A DNA stretch of 64,000 nt from Marivirga atlantica (GTDB lineage: Bacteria > Bacteroidota > Bacteroidia > Cytophagales > Cyclobacteriaceae): contig NZ_JAERQG010000001.1 in NCBI RefSeq assembly GCF_016734805.1, forward strand, positions 248,001 to 312,000, given 5' to 3'. This document shows, piece after piece, positions 45,481 through 54,818 of the stretch; the first letter of the stretch is position 1; every line of letters starts with the position of its first letter. The position numbers were made by a program, and so were the translations under genes. The notes beneath the pieces were generated by a model that made no database searches, was not told where the DNA came from, and was given only the letters and a program-made list of their open reading frames with translations.

Positions 45481-45506
45481 GGAGCCATCAATTAATTGTA
45501 TCTTTG
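45475..45506 (+). promoter_or_regulatory. Probable promoter of the MsbA-like operon
   Basis: TTTT (45475-45478), 20 bases, then TATCTTTG (45499-45506) matches the Bacteroidota consensus except one base in the -33 box. The predicted start leaves a leader of about 50 nt before the ABC transporter gene at 45565. Confidence 0.5.
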
Positions 45507-45564
45507 CTCACGCTTTGGCGTAGACTATTATTTTTCCTTTGCATTAATTGAATTTTCAAATTGA

Positions 45565-47391
45565 ATGAAGACATACCTTCGCGTACTTTCATATGCTCGT
45601 CCTTTAGGACTACTTGCCCCTCAATACATATTGTATGTTATTTTACAATCAGTATTTAGCGTATTTACTTTAGCCATTCTGCAGCCTGTATTAACTGTAT
45701 TGTTCCAGACAAAGGAAAAGGCTGTAGCACCAGTTGATATGCCTGCATTTGAATGGAAGCTTTCTTACGTAAAAGAAGTCTTCGATTATTACTTTCTTAA
45801 CATGATGCAAGATGACCCAATGCGGGCCTTAACATTTGTATGTATTGTTCTGATCATCAGCATCTTTCTTTCCAACTTATTTAAATATTTGGTGGAAGTA
45901 ATTGCAGCAATTGTAAAAGCTCAAGTTATCTCAAACCTTAGGAATACTCTTTTTGGTCGATTAATGACTTTACACATTGGGTATTACACAGAAGAAAGAA
46001 AAGGTAACATCATGTCAAAAGTGACAAGTGATGTTCAGGAAGTAGAAGCCAGTGTTGTAAGCAGTCTGAAAGCGGTGATAAAAGAACCAATTATGATAAT
46101 AGGCTATTTTGCAATGCTTTTTTTCATTTCAGTTAAGCTTACCTTAATTACAATTTTAATAATCCCTGTTTCTGGTTTTATCATCTCCTTTATTGCCAAA
46201 AAGCTTAAAAGAAAAGCCCATCAAAGCCAAGAAACTTTAGGTAGGATTTCTGATATACTTGAAGAGACTTTAGGAGGTATGCGTATTGTTAAAGCATTTA
46301 ATGCTATTGATTTCTCCAAGAGTCGTTTTGGAACTCAAGTAAACAATTATGCTCGTCTAAACATCAGCATGACAAAAAGATTTGCACTTGCAAGTCCTAT
46401 TTCTGAGTTTATCGGGGTTGGCGTAGTTGCATTAATTTTATTGATTGGTGGTTCAGAAATTTTCGATGGAAATTCTAGCTTAGAACCAGAAAGCTTCATC
46501 ACATTTATTGCAATCTTTTCTCAAGTTCTGGTTCCTGCAAAATCACTTTCTGGTGCACTGAGCAATGTGCAAAAAGGCTTAGCCTCAGCGGAAAGAATTT
46601 TCTCTATTATCGACACCAAACCAGCAATAGTAAACATTCCTAATGCCTTAGAATTTAAAAGTTTCAATGATAAAATTGAAGTTAAGAATCTCCGTTTTGG
46701 GTATCAGCAAACGCCTGTTTTAAAAGATATAAATATGACCATTAAAAAAGGTGAAATGGTTGCTCTAGTAGGTCCCTCGGGTGGAGGAAAATCTACTCTG
46801 GCTGATTTAATACCTCGCTTTTACGATGCTAACAGTGGTGATATTTTTATAGATGGCCAATCGATCAAAAATTATGAAATAACTTCTCTCCGTTCTAAAA
46901 TGGGTATTGTTAGTCAAGAATCATTGCTATTCAATGACACAATATTTAATAACATAGCATTTGGCAAACCTGAAACTACCTATGAAGAAGTGATGACTGC
47001 CGCTAAAATTGCCAATGCTCATGAGTTCATTGATCAAATGGAAAATGGATATGATTCAACGGTGGGTGACCGCGGTGGAAAATTATCAGGTGGACAAAGA
47101 CAGCGAATAAGCATTGCCCGTGCTATTTTAAAGAATCCGGAAATTCTAATCTTGGATGAGGCTACTTCAGCCCTTGATTCTGAATCAGAAAAATTAGTGC
47201 AAGAGGCTTTAGGTAATCTTATGAAAAATAGAACTTCAATCGTAATTGCACATAGGCTAAGTACTATACAGGAAGCAGATAGAATTTATGTATTACAGGA
47301 TGGTGAAATCGTAGAACAAGGAACTCATCAAAGGTTGATGGAAAAAGATGGTGTTTACCAAAAACTGATTAAAATTCAGTCGGTGAGTTAA
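45565..47391 (+). CDS. MsbA-like ABC exporter (fused permease and ATPase)
   Basis: A 608-aa half-transporter: six membrane helices in residues 1-330 (ABC_membrane), then the nucleotide-binding domain. Walker A is GPSGGGKST, the signature LSGGQRQRISIARA, Walker B ILILDEATSALD, and the switch histidine is in IVIAHRLST. The family exports lipid A or other lipids. Proximity to gmhA (heptose) suggests LPS or lipid export. It is the first gene of a probable operon through yifB. Confidence 0.92.
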   Translation: MKTYLRVLSYARPLGLLAPQYILYVILQSVFSVFTLAILQPVLTVLFQTKEKAVAPVDMPAFEWKLSYVKEVFDYYFLNMMQDDPMRALTFVCIVLIISIFLSNLFKYLVEVIAAIVKAQVISNLRNTLFGRLMTLHIGYYTEERKGNIMSKVTSDVQEVEASVVSSLKAVIKEPIMIIGYFAMLFFISVKLTLITILIIPVSGFIISFIAKKLKRKAHQSQETLGRISDILEETLGGMRIVKAFNAIDFSKSRFGTQVNNYARLNISMTKRFALASPISEFIGVGVVALILLIGGSEIFDGNSSLEPESFITFIAIFSQVLVPAKSLSGALSNVQKGLASAERIFSIIDTKPAIVNIPNALEFKSFNDKIEVKNLRFGYQQTPVLKDINMTIKKGEMVALVGPSGGGKSTLADLIPRFYDANSGDIFIDGQSIKNYEITSLRSKMGIVSQESLLFNDTIFNNIAFGKPETTYEEVMTAAKIANAHEFIDQMENGYDSTVGDRGGKLSGGQRQRISIARAILKNPEILILDEATSALDSESEKLVQEALGNLMKNRTSIVIAHRLSTIQEADRIYVLQDGEIVEQGTHQRLMEKDGVYQKLIKIQSVS

Positions 47392-47406
47392 TAATCAAAT
47401 AATTTC

Positions 47407-47414
47407 TATATTTG
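47407..47414 (+). promoter_or_regulatory. Possible internal promoter box before the small membrane protein gene
   Basis: TATATTTG fits TANNTTTG and lies 34 bases before the ATG at 47449, in the 57-base gap after the ABC transporter gene. No TTTG was found at -33, so it could be a chance match. Confidence 0.35.
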
Positions 47415-47448
47415 TTAATACCCAAAATCAAAACCAGACAAGCTCACT

Positions 47449-47811
47449 ATGCGCACCTTTAAAATAGTAGTATTTGCCGCTTTAACAATCTTCCATCTTA
47501 CAACTATCATTGTCATATCGATTGGAAGAAATAATTTCGATTTTTTATTGAACCTGTTCAACAAGCTTGATCTTATGCTTTATGGTTCTTACTTGGGTTT
47601 ATTTCTTTTTGCGACAGTCATGGTTTTTGATTGGCTAGGACAGAAGAAGGTTAACACACTGAATAAAAAACATCAAGAAGAGATTAACGAGCTAAAGGCT
47701 AAGCTCTACGATAAAAAGGAAAATGAGCATATATCTCCTGAAACTGAGCAAAAGGCAGAAAGCTCTACTGATGATTCATCTTCAAATAAAGAGGAAGAAG
47801 ATAAAGTATGA
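47449..47811 (+). CDS. Small two-helix membrane protein of unknown function
   Basis: A 120-aa protein with hydrophobic helices at about residues 5-26 and 44-65, then a charged coiled-coil-like tail with [20 protein letters not shown] and a Ser/Glu/Asp-rich end. I do not recognise the family. Its stop overlaps the gmhA start by four bases (ATGA), so translation is coupled to gmhA, and it lies just after an MsbA-like exporter. A role beside LPS synthesis is a guess from position only. Confidence 0.75.
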   Translation: MRTFKIVVFAALTIFHLTTIIVISIGRNNFDFLLNLFNKLDLMLYGSYLGLFLFATVMVFDWLGQKKVNTLNKKHQEEINELKAKLYDKKENEHISPETEQKAESSTDDSSSNKEEEDKV

Positions 47812-48389
47812 TTAACAGCATTAAGGATGAATTACTCGAAGCACAACAAGTGCTTGATAACTTCTTAAATAATGAGAAAAACTTAATAGCCATTTCTCAA
47901 GCTGCTGAAATTATAACTGCTTCTCTTCAGACAGGAAACAAAATTATCAGCTGTGGTAATGGCGGCTCACATTGTGATGCCATGCATTTTGCTGAAGAGT
48001 TAAGTGGACGATTTAGAGAAGACAGGCCTGCACTAGCCGCATTCTGCATTTCCGATGCAAGCCATATAAGCTGTGTTGGTAATGATTATGGCTTTGATTA
48101 CATATTCAGCCGTGGGGTTGAGGCTTTAGGAAATAAAGATGACATCCTTCTTGCCATTAGCACCAGCGGTAATTCAAAGAATGTTGTTGAAGCAGTACAT
48201 GCTGCCAGGAAAAAAGGGCTTAAAACCATAGCCTTAACTGGTAAAAATGGTGGTGCTCTGGCAGAATTAGCTGATCATGAAATCAGGGTGGCACATCACG
48301 GCTACGCTGATAGAATTCAGGAAATTCATATTAAAATTATTCATATTTTAATCCTTCAGATAGAAAAGCAACTAGGCTATGCTGGCTAA
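47808..48389 (+). CDS. gmhA: Sedoheptulose 7-phosphate isomerase
   Basis: A 193-aa SIS-domain isomerase that makes D-glycero-D-manno-heptose 7-phosphate for LPS inner core or S-layer glycans. Key segments are [21 protein letters not shown], the [11 protein letters not shown] phosphate loop and a C-terminal HxxQExHIKIIH metal-site helix. Length agrees with GmhA. It overlaps yifB by 11 bases. Other heptose genes are not in the window. Confidence 0.93.
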   Translation: MINSIKDELLEAQQVLDNFLNNEKNLIAISQAAEIITASLQTGNKIISCGNGGSHCDAMHFAEELSGRFREDRPALAAFCISDASHISCVGNDYGFDYIFSRGVEALGNKDDILLAISTSGNSKNVVEAVHAARKKGLKTIALTGKNGGALAELADHEIRVAHHGYADRIQEIHIKIIHILILQIEKQLGYAG

Positions 48390-49917
48390 ATCTTATGGAA
48401 GTTCTGTTTATGGCGTAAATGCAAGTATCATTACCATTGAGGTAAATGTAAGCATGGGTACCAAGTTTCATATGGTTGGTTTACCTGATAATGCTGTAAA
48501 AGAAAGTGAGCATAGAATTGATGCAGCCATAAAACACACTAACTATCGGATGCCCAGGCAAAAGGTTGTGGTGAATTTAGCTCCGGCTGATGTTAAAAAA
48601 GAAGGTTCTGCCTATGATCTGCCTATTGCCTTAGGCATTTTAAAAGGATCCGAACAGATTGAAGCACCTGAACTAGAGCAGTATTTAATTATGGGTGAGC
48701 TGGCGCTTGATGGTATGTTAAGGCCTATAAAAGGTGTGCTTCCCATAGCCATTGAGGCACGAAAGCAAGGCTTTAAAGGGTTTATTCTTCCTGAAGAAAA
48801 TGCTTCAGAGGCGGCAATTGTCAATAACCTTGAAGTTGTTGGAGTAAAAAGTTTGAGAGACGCTATCGATTATCTGGAAGGTACCTCCACAATTAAGCCT
48901 GTTGAAATAGACACACGAGATGTTTTCTTTTATAACCTTAACACTTATGATGCCGATTTCGCAGATGTGCAAGGCCAGGAAAACATCAAAAGAGCTTTAG
49001 AGATAGCAGCAGCAGGTGGTCATAACGTTATAATGGTTGGTCCTCCGGGAGCCGGCAAAACCATGCTGGCAAAAAGACTTCCCTCAATTCTACCTCCTCT
49101 TAGTTTAGTAGAAGCACTAGACACCACTAAGATTCATTCTGTTGCAGGTAGGCTTGGTGCTAACGCTTCACTAATTGCTACTCGTCCTTATAGGGCGCCT
49201 CATCATACAATTTCTGATGTTGCATTAGTTGGAGGTGGTGGTATTCCACAGCCTGGTGAAATTTCGTTGGCACATAATGGCGTATTGTTTTTAGATGAAC
49301 TTCCCGAGTTTAAGCGTACCGTTTTGGAGGTAATGAGGCAACCTTTGGAAGAACGCAGAGTAACCATATCACGCGCAAAAGTATCTGTGGATTTCCCAGC
49401 TAATTTTATGCTCATTGCCAGCATGAATCCATGCCCTTGTGGTTACTACAATCATCCAGAGAAAGAATGTGTTTGTCCACCAGGGGCAGTGCAGCGTTAC
49501 CTTAATAAGGTAAGCGGCCCTCTGTTAGACCGAATTGACTTACACGTTGAAGTTACTCCTGTTTCTTTTGATCAGATGACTGCCGATAGAAAGGCCGAGA
49601 GCAGTGAAGAAATTAGAGCTAGAGTAATTGAGGCAAGAGAAATGCAAAAGAAAAGATTTGAGCAAACTCCAGAAATACACTCTAATGCCTTAATGCCTTC
49701 TCAAATGGTAAAAGAAATTTGTCAGATTAACACAGCAGGTAAAGCTTTGTTGAAAAATGCAATGGAAAAACTTGGCCTTTCAGCGAGAGCTTATGATCGT
49801 ATACTTAAGGTTGCCAGAACTATTGCAGATCTTGCCGGATCGGAAGAAATCAAGATTGAGCATTTGGCAGAAGCCATTCAATACAGAAGCTTAGACCGAG
49901 AAGGCTGGGCAGGATAA
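48379..49917 (+). CDS. YifB/ComM family Mg-chelatase-like AAA+ ATPase
   Basis: A 512-aa protein with an N-terminal S5/Lon-like ChlI domain ([14 protein letters not shown]), an AAA+ core with Walker [10 protein letters not shown] and Walker [11 protein letters not shown], a cysteine cluster ([20 protein letters not shown]) and a Mg-chelatase C-terminal domain. The ComM relatives are hexameric helicases that promote branch migration in natural transformation. It is the last gene of the MsbA-like operon. Confidence 0.94.
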   Translation: MLAKSYGSSVYGVNASIITIEVNVSMGTKFHMVGLPDNAVKESEHRIDAAIKHTNYRMPRQKVVVNLAPADVKKEGSAYDLPIALGILKGSEQIEAPELEQYLIMGELALDGMLRPIKGVLPIAIEARKQGFKGFILPEENASEAAIVNNLEVVGVKSLRDAIDYLEGTSTIKPVEIDTRDVFFYNLNTYDADFADVQGQENIKRALEIAAAGGHNVIMVGPPGAGKTMLAKRLPSILPPLSLVEALDTTKIHSVAGRLGANASLIATRPYRAPHHTISDVALVGGGGIPQPGEISLAHNGVLFLDELPEFKRTVLEVMRQPLEERRVTISRAKVSVDFPANFMLIASMNPCPCGYYNHPEKECVCPPGAVQRYLNKVSGPLLDRIDLHVEVTPVSFDQMTADRKAESSEEIRARVIEAREMQKKRFEQTPEIHSNALMPSQMVKEICQINTAGKALLKNAMEKLGLSARAYDRILKVARTIADLAGSEEIKIEHLAEAIQYRSLDREGWAG

Positions 49918-49979
49918 ATTCCCGATACATTCGATAATAAATTTTAAGTTGATTAGTTTAGTATCAAAACTATTTAAGC

Positions 49980-50582
49980 TTGAAATACTCATTTACAATC
50001 TTTCTCTACTTTTTCCTCCTTATTTCTCCTATTGCTCAGGAATTAATGTATGACATTTTGGTAAGTGGCAAACAAGTAGGAAGTATGCTTGTAACTAAGA
50101 AGGTTGTCAACGAGAAAGAAACTTACTATTCGGCAGTAACCGATGTAAAGTATACGCTTTTTAGAACTACCGAACTTGTCTATTTTTATGAGGCTATATT
50201 TAAGAACGACACCTTAGATAAAGCCTATTTTATTTATAAGAAGAATGATGAGGTTGAAGAAGAAGCTAAATTATTTTGGGCCAATAACTCCTATCAAAGT
50301 ACAATTCCGGAAAAGCACCAAAAATATAAAAGCCCATTAGTTAATAGTATGCTCACCATGTATTTCAATCAACCTAAACATAGAGATGAAATATTTTCAG
50401 AGAGATTTCATGATTTTGTTAAAATTGGGGCAACAGAAGAAAAGGGGAAGTTTATTTTCTATATTCCAAATGGGGATAAGAGCATCTATTATTATAATGA
50501 AGAAGGTATTTGCTCTAAAATAAGTATCAGTTCAGGTATCTTTAGCTTTGATATGGTCTTAAACACCAGCAGGAAAGATTAG
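49980..50582 (+). CDS. DUF6134 family secreted protein
   Basis: A 200-aa protein with an N-terminal signal peptide (residues 1-20, cleaved near SPIAQ) followed by ELMYDILVSGKQVGSMLVTK, the usual start of DUF6134 proteins. The rest is predicted beta-rich. No function is established. Start codon is TTG at 49980: the frame is closed by TAG at 49959 and contains no ATG before TTG. The last 24 bases overlap the convergent histidine kinase gene. Confidence 0.75.
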   Translation: MKYSFTIFLYFFLLISPIAQELMYDILVSGKQVGSMLVTKKVVNEKETYYSAVTDVKYTLFRTTELVYFYEAIFKNDTLDKAYFIYKKNDEVEEEAKLFWANNSYQSTIPEKHQKYKSPLVNSMLTMYFNQPKHRDEIFSERFHDFVKIGATEEKGKFIFYIPNGDKSIYYYNEEGICSKISISSGIFSFDMVLNTSRKD

Positions 50583-52742
50583 GTGAAAGTTAGTTCCTTT
50601 ATTCAACTCACTCTGGACTTTTATTTTTCCCCCTAAAATTTCTAACTGACTTTTTACCAGAAAAAGGCCCAATCCCTTACCATCAACATGGGTGTGAAAT
50701 CTTTTATACATTCCAAATAGGTCTGATTTAAACTTAGATAAATCAATGCCTATGCCATTATCAGAAACAGAAATAACCTTATGTCCTGCTTTATAAGATG
50801 TTTTAAGCGTAATGATAGGTTTAACTTCTGGGCGCTTATATTTTATGGCATTTGATATTAAATTATATAACATGCTTTCAATAAAAGTAGGGTTACTTTT
50901 CAACTCTACAAATTCTTGAAAATCACAGACGATTTGAACATTATTTTTCTCAATTGTATTCTTAAGAATCCTAAAAACCTGCTGGGTTTTCTTATTTAAA
51001 TCAACTTTCTCAAGATCATCATCAGAGGCTTGTCTTAATTCAAGTATTGCATTCAAATCATTGATAACAGCATCTAGACTGTGTCCTTCTTCCTTAATCT
51101 TGGAAATGATGTGTAGCCACTCCTCTTCCAAGTCAGCAGTAGGATCCATCTCAATTAGTTGAGTTAATCCTAATAGACGAGCAACCGGAGCACGCAAATT
51201 ATGTGCTGTCATATAAGCATATTGCTCAAGCTTTTGTACATTCTGAGCTAACTCTTGATTGGTAGACTTTAAGTCTTCGGTTCGTTTTGCTACCTTATTC
51301 TCAAGATCATCATTATAAGCCTGTAACTGTTTGTTTTGCTGCTGAATTAACTCCTGTGCTTCTCTCAGTTTAGCATTTTGCTCATTTAATTTCTCATTTT
51401 GCGTGATTACTTCCTCCTGTTTTTGGCTGAGTTCTGCCGTGCGCTCCTGAATTCGTTTCTCAAGCTGCTCATTTTGTTGCTGTATTATCTCCTGACTTCT
51501 GGTCATTAAGTCAAGCGAGTTTTGCTGGGCTCTTTTTTTGTCTAATTCGAGTAACCTATATTTAAAACCCAGTGAAACTGAAAGTAATACGACCTCACTT
51601 ACTGCTCCTATTTCCAGCACGTGAGAAGTAACAATGTTAACTGGTAAAATACCTAAATTTCTTAAAGTATATAATAATACACCTATTAGGTACAATGCCC
51701 AGGCAAGTGTAAAAAAGCTAGCCACTTTTATCCCTCTTACCCAAAAAATTATTCCGCTAGCAAAAAGGAAAATGCAATTGAAGATCAATCCATAATTGGC
51801 ATATATGAGACTGATTTTATAATCTAAAGTAAAGGCAGCCACAATTACGGCAATACCAAAAAACTGCATAATCTGAAAAGCCCTGAAATTCCAATTCCGA
51901 CCATGTTTAGCATCCAGAAAGCTCGAGGCAAACAAATTACCAGACAAAATCCATAGACCTATTCCAAAAATGATTACATGATTGGCCCACCACGGATTAT
52001 CATACCACAGGTATTGAAAGGCGTGTCCGTTTAATGCAGAAAGTGTAAATAAATTTCCTGCTATAATACCCACATAAAAAATGTATGTAATGCTTCTGGC
52101 AGTAAAGGCTAATAGCAAATTATAAAGAAACATAACGAGCATGATTCCATAAAAAATACCGAATGCCATTTCTGTAGCTATATCTGACGAGAATAGCTCA
52201 CTTTGAGGCATAACATTGATAGGCAGAATGATAGACCCCTTATTCCTTACTCTTAGATAAATAGTGGTTTTTTGAGTGGCGTCAATGGCTAAAGGGAAAA
52301 CAATATTTTTATGGTTAACTACTCTCTGATTAAATGGTACTCTGTCACTAGCAAAGAGTTTATTCCACCTGTTGCGTTCGTAATCCTTATAGAAATAAAA
52401 TACGGAATCGAGGGTAGGAAAAGATATTTCTAGATAGTCATTGATTTGCTCCCGGCCTGTATTCTCAAGGTCAATTTTTACCCAAATGGTTACATCTTCA
52501 ATACCAAACCCAGGAACCTGAGCTTTTGATCTTTTAAACTGTTGCTGTACTTCCTTTTTCAGCACATCCGCCAATTTCAAGTTATTAGACTCATCCTCAT
52601 AGAACTGTATGAACTTTCCAATAGAGTGATAATTTTCATTTGGTTGAATAGATAAGATAGGTTTATCTGTCTGTTGGGCGCTGGCAAACTGTGTAAAGCT
52701 TAACCATAATAGAAGCAAATAACAAATTGGGGGGAGGCGCAT
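50559..52742 (-). CDS. 7TM-DISM sensor histidine kinase
   Basis: A 727-aa kinase: signal peptide, periplasmic 7TMR-DISMED2-type beta domain (about 30-180), seven membrane helices (about 190-385), a long glutamine-rich coiled coil (about 390-505), HisKA with the H-box AYMTAHNLRAPVARL and a HATPase domain (LISNAIKYKR, DNGIGID, GKGLGLFLVKS). There is no receiver domain and no response regulator beside it. The coiled coil contains a duplicated signalling-helix-like unit. Confidence 0.92.
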   Translation of the reverse strand: MRLPPICYLLLLWLSFTQFASAQQTDKPILSIQPNENYHSIGKFIQFYEDESNNLKLADVLKKEVQQQFKRSKAQVPGFGIEDVTIWVKIDLENTGREQINDYLEISFPTLDSVFYFYKDYERNRWNKLFASDRVPFNQRVVNHKNIVFPLAIDATQKTTIYLRVRNKGSIILPINVMPQSELFSSDIATEMAFGIFYGIMLVMFLYNLLLAFTARSITYIFYVGIIAGNLFTLSALNGHAFQYLWYDNPWWANHVIIFGIGLWILSGNLFASSFLDAKHGRNWNFRAFQIMQFFGIAVIVAAFTLDYKISLIYANYGLIFNCIFLFASGIIFWVRGIKVASFFTLAWALYLIGVLLYTLRNLGILPVNIVTSHVLEIGAVSEVVLLSVSLGFKYRLLELDKKRAQQNSLDLMTRSQEIIQQQNEQLEKRIQERTAELSQKQEEVITQNEKLNEQNAKLREAQELIQQQNKQLQAYNDDLENKVAKRTEDLKSTNQELAQNVQKLEQYAYMTAHNLRAPVARLLGLTQLIEMDPTADLEEEWLHIISKIKEEGHSLDAVINDLNAILELRQASDDDLEKVDLNKKTQQVFRILKNTIEKNNVQIVCDFQEFVELKSNPTFIESMLYNLISNAIKYKRPEVKPIITLKTSYKAGHKVISVSDNGIGIDLSKFKSDLFGMYKRFHTHVDGKGLGLFLVKSQLEILGGKIKVQSELNKGTNFHLIFPAGV

Positions 52743-52791
52743 GCTTTAATTTGAAAAATCCTATATAAGCTCGTGAAAGTATTAAAAAATT

Positions 52792-52799
52792 CAAAGCTA
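52792..52799 (-). promoter_or_regulatory. Probable -7 promoter box for the histidine kinase gene
   Basis: The minus strand reads TAGCTTTG, a TANNTTTG match. Transcription would start near 52788, giving a leader of about 45 nt. It lies just beyond the terminator of the M61 peptidase gene. Confidence 0.45.
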
Positions 52800-52819
52800 A
52801 TTTTTGGATATGTATCAAT

Positions 52820-52850
52820 AAAAAAGGCTATTCATTAAATGAATAGCCTT
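52820..52850 (-). terminator. Intrinsic terminator after the M61 peptidase gene
   Basis: AAGGCTATTCATT (52824-52836) and its exact complement (52838-52850) form a strong hairpin; allowing a normal loop, ten pairs remain. On the minus strand it is followed by six T residues. It lies 23 bases beyond the peptidase stop codon. Confidence 0.85.
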
Positions 52851-52872
52851 CTCGAACTTTCTTTACTACGAA

Positions 52873-54675
52873 CTAATCTAGATTAGTTAACCATTTCTCT
52901 CTTAATGCAACTGCTTCTTCGCTAGCATCTTCATCAAGTTCAAAAATATGCTCTTTGGTTTCTTGTTTACCTACTATACGGCTTGCAATTTCAACCTCTT
53001 CTTCACCTCGTTTTACAGTAAGTGAATATTCATAGCCTATTGGTTGCTGGCTTAAGGTGCCAATTACCATCCTTGCATTTTGAAGTGATACTTCTGTGCC
53101 ATTGATTTTATATAGCACATCATTTTCAACTGCACCTAAAGTGGCTAATGAATCAGTTGGGTTGGTAATAACGATTTGACCATTCGGCACTGCTAAACCA
53201 TAACCTAATGAAGGAACCAAATTCTTGGTAACGATCTTCTCAGTATAATTAATACCAAGCTTAGCATAATACTCCTTCATAGGTAAAGGATTGGCATTCT
53301 TAACATATTTATCAAAGAAATCAGCAATTTCAGGATAAGTCATCTCTACAAAAACCTCAAAGAATTTATCTTCTGGAAATGCCTGATCAGCACCATATTT
53401 TTCTGACAACTGATTAACAACTTCGCGTAAGCCTCTTTCTCCATTTGATAATTCAAGAAGTCTAATATCAAGTAAACCAGCTACCAAAGCACCTCTCATA
53501 TAAATATTGCCATATTGCTTCTGACCTTCTTCAGTATAAGATGTTAAACTTAATTTACTTAAGCTATAAGCTGAATCATATCTGGCATTGATATAAAGCT
53601 TCTCCTGTAATCTGGAGAACATTTCATCAAGATCGATCATCCCGTATCTCAGCTGCATCAAATCAGAAGCCCATTCAGTTACACCCTCATATAACCATAA
53701 ATGCTCCGATGGAGTAGGCTCAACAAAGTTGAACTGCTCTATAATTTCACTATGAATATTTAGAGGAGTTATGATGTGAAAAAACTCATGAGCCGCTGTA
53801 GAAGTAATACTGGCGGCAAAATCTGGTGTCCAAGGCTGCTCAGCATAAATATATTCTGAGCTGTAAGAGTGCTCCCATGCACCCCATGATTCGTCCTCAA
53901 AATGGAATAAGAATGTGTATCTGTCAACAGGAAAATTAACCACAAAAGCTCTTGCTGCATCAAGCATTTCTTCCATTGCATCTAACAAATCGCTAGAGGC
54001 AATCATATCGGTTTTTGAGTAGGTGTAAATATCAATTGCCGCTCCACCCAAATCTGTAGATGCCTTAGTCAAACGACCTAATAAAATAGGAGAATCAACA
54101 ATGTGGTCATAGCTTTCAGCAACATAAGCACCTTCTTCATTAAGCTTAAGGGCTGTTCCAACTTCCCACTCGTCAGGATATTGTAGTTTAATGGTCATTG
54201 GTGCTGCCTGCATGCCTGAGAAGTAACCAAAAACTGTTTGCCCATTAATTAAAACATTATCGTCTTCAATAGAAGAACCACACATTTTATAAATTACATT
54301 CTCCTCAACCTCCGTATCCCAGGTTTCAGCAATGTTATAAGTAATCTTTTTTACTTTCTTTATCTTTTTGCTATCACTGATTTTATACTGATTGGTGCCT
54401 ATCTGCTCTGTTGCAATTTCACGATCCTTCTTATCGAAAGCTTTAAAATCACTAACAAATCTTCCCATATCCATAATTTGGTAAGTGCCTGGAGCTGTAG
54501 CAGCAAACTGGAATATTTCATTTTCTTCAGAAAGCTTAGTTTCAAGCATTAGTGTTACCTTGAAAGTGTCTTCTGATCTGTCATTTAAATCGACTGTATA
54601 ATGTAAGTCCTGGGCATAAGCCAATGAAGCTGCCACCACAAAACCAATTATTAACTTGAGTTTTCTCATCTTCAA
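52873..54675 (-). CDS. M61 family glycyl-aminopeptidase-like metallopeptidase with PDZ domain
   Basis: A 600-aa secreted or periplasmic protein with signal peptide (cleaved after LAYA). An N-terminal M61 beta domain is followed by the zinc site H296-E297-F-F-H300, with the third ligand Glu330 in WLYEGVTEW. A C-terminal PDZ domain lies at about 480-570 (GYGLAVPNGQIVITNPTDSLATLGAVENDVLYKINGTEV). Relatives release N-terminal glycine or alanine from peptides. Monocistronic, with promoter box and terminator visible. Confidence 0.93.
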   Translation of the reverse strand: MKMRKLKLIIGFVVAASLAYAQDLHYTVDLNDRSEDTFKVTLMLETKLSEENEIFQFAATAPGTYQIMDMGRFVSDFKAFDKKDREIATEQIGTNQYKISDSKKIKKVKKITYNIAETWDTEVEENVIYKMCGSSIEDDNVLINGQTVFGYFSGMQAAPMTIKLQYPDEWEVGTALKLNEEGAYVAESYDHIVDSPILLGRLTKASTDLGGAAIDIYTYSKTDMIASSDLLDAMEEMLDAARAFVVNFPVDRYTFLFHFEDESWGAWEHSYSSEYIYAEQPWTPDFAASITSTAAHEFFHIITPLNIHSEIIEQFNFVEPTPSEHLWLYEGVTEWASDLMQLRYGMIDLDEMFSRLQEKLYINARYDSAYSLSKLSLTSYTEEGQKQYGNIYMRGALVAGLLDIRLLELSNGERGLREVVNQLSEKYGADQAFPEDKFFEVFVEMTYPEIADFFDKYVKNANPLPMKEYYAKLGINYTEKIVTKNLVPSLGYGLAVPNGQIVITNPTDSLATLGAVENDVLYKINGTEVSLQNARMVIGTLSQQPIGYEYSLTVKRGEEEVEIASRIVGKQETKEHIFELDEDASEEAVALREKWLTNLD

Positions 54676-54692
54676 TTAATTTTAGTTCTGTA

Positions 54693-54700
54693 CAAATATA
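54693..54700 (-). promoter_or_regulatory. Probable -7 promoter box for the M61 peptidase gene
   Basis: The minus strand reads TATATTTG (TANNTTTG), 17 bases upstream of the ATG at 54675, giving a leader near 15 nt. The -33 region is poor. Confidence 0.45.
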
Positions 54701-54797
54701 AAGGCTTTATTGGCTCCACACGATACCACTTAAATAATTTAGCAAAGGCTTTACAGGAATTTTACTGGTCTGTTAGCAGATTCTTTCATATATCTAC

Positions 54798-54805
54798 TAA
54801 TTTTG
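54798..54805 (+). promoter_or_regulatory. Probable -7 promoter box for dgt
   Basis: TAATTTTG matches TANNTTTG, with TTAG (54773-54776) 21 bases upstream as a one-mismatch -33 box. The predicted start is close to 54810, so translation from 54819 would have a leader of only about 10 nt. Confidence 0.45.
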
Positions 54806-54818
54806 GTTTATGGAAAAA

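Noticed and set aside
51220-51560. Repeated glutamine-rich segment as a DNA repeat element
   Set aside because: The repetition is at protein level, in the coiled-coil linker of the histidine kinase, not a nucleotide repeat array.
52871-52888. Perfect 18-bp palindrome AACTAATCTAGATTAGTT
   Set aside because: It spans the last codons and stop of the M61 peptidase gene, has no loop or T tract, and is most simply explained by the codons used; the real terminator is 20 bases further on.
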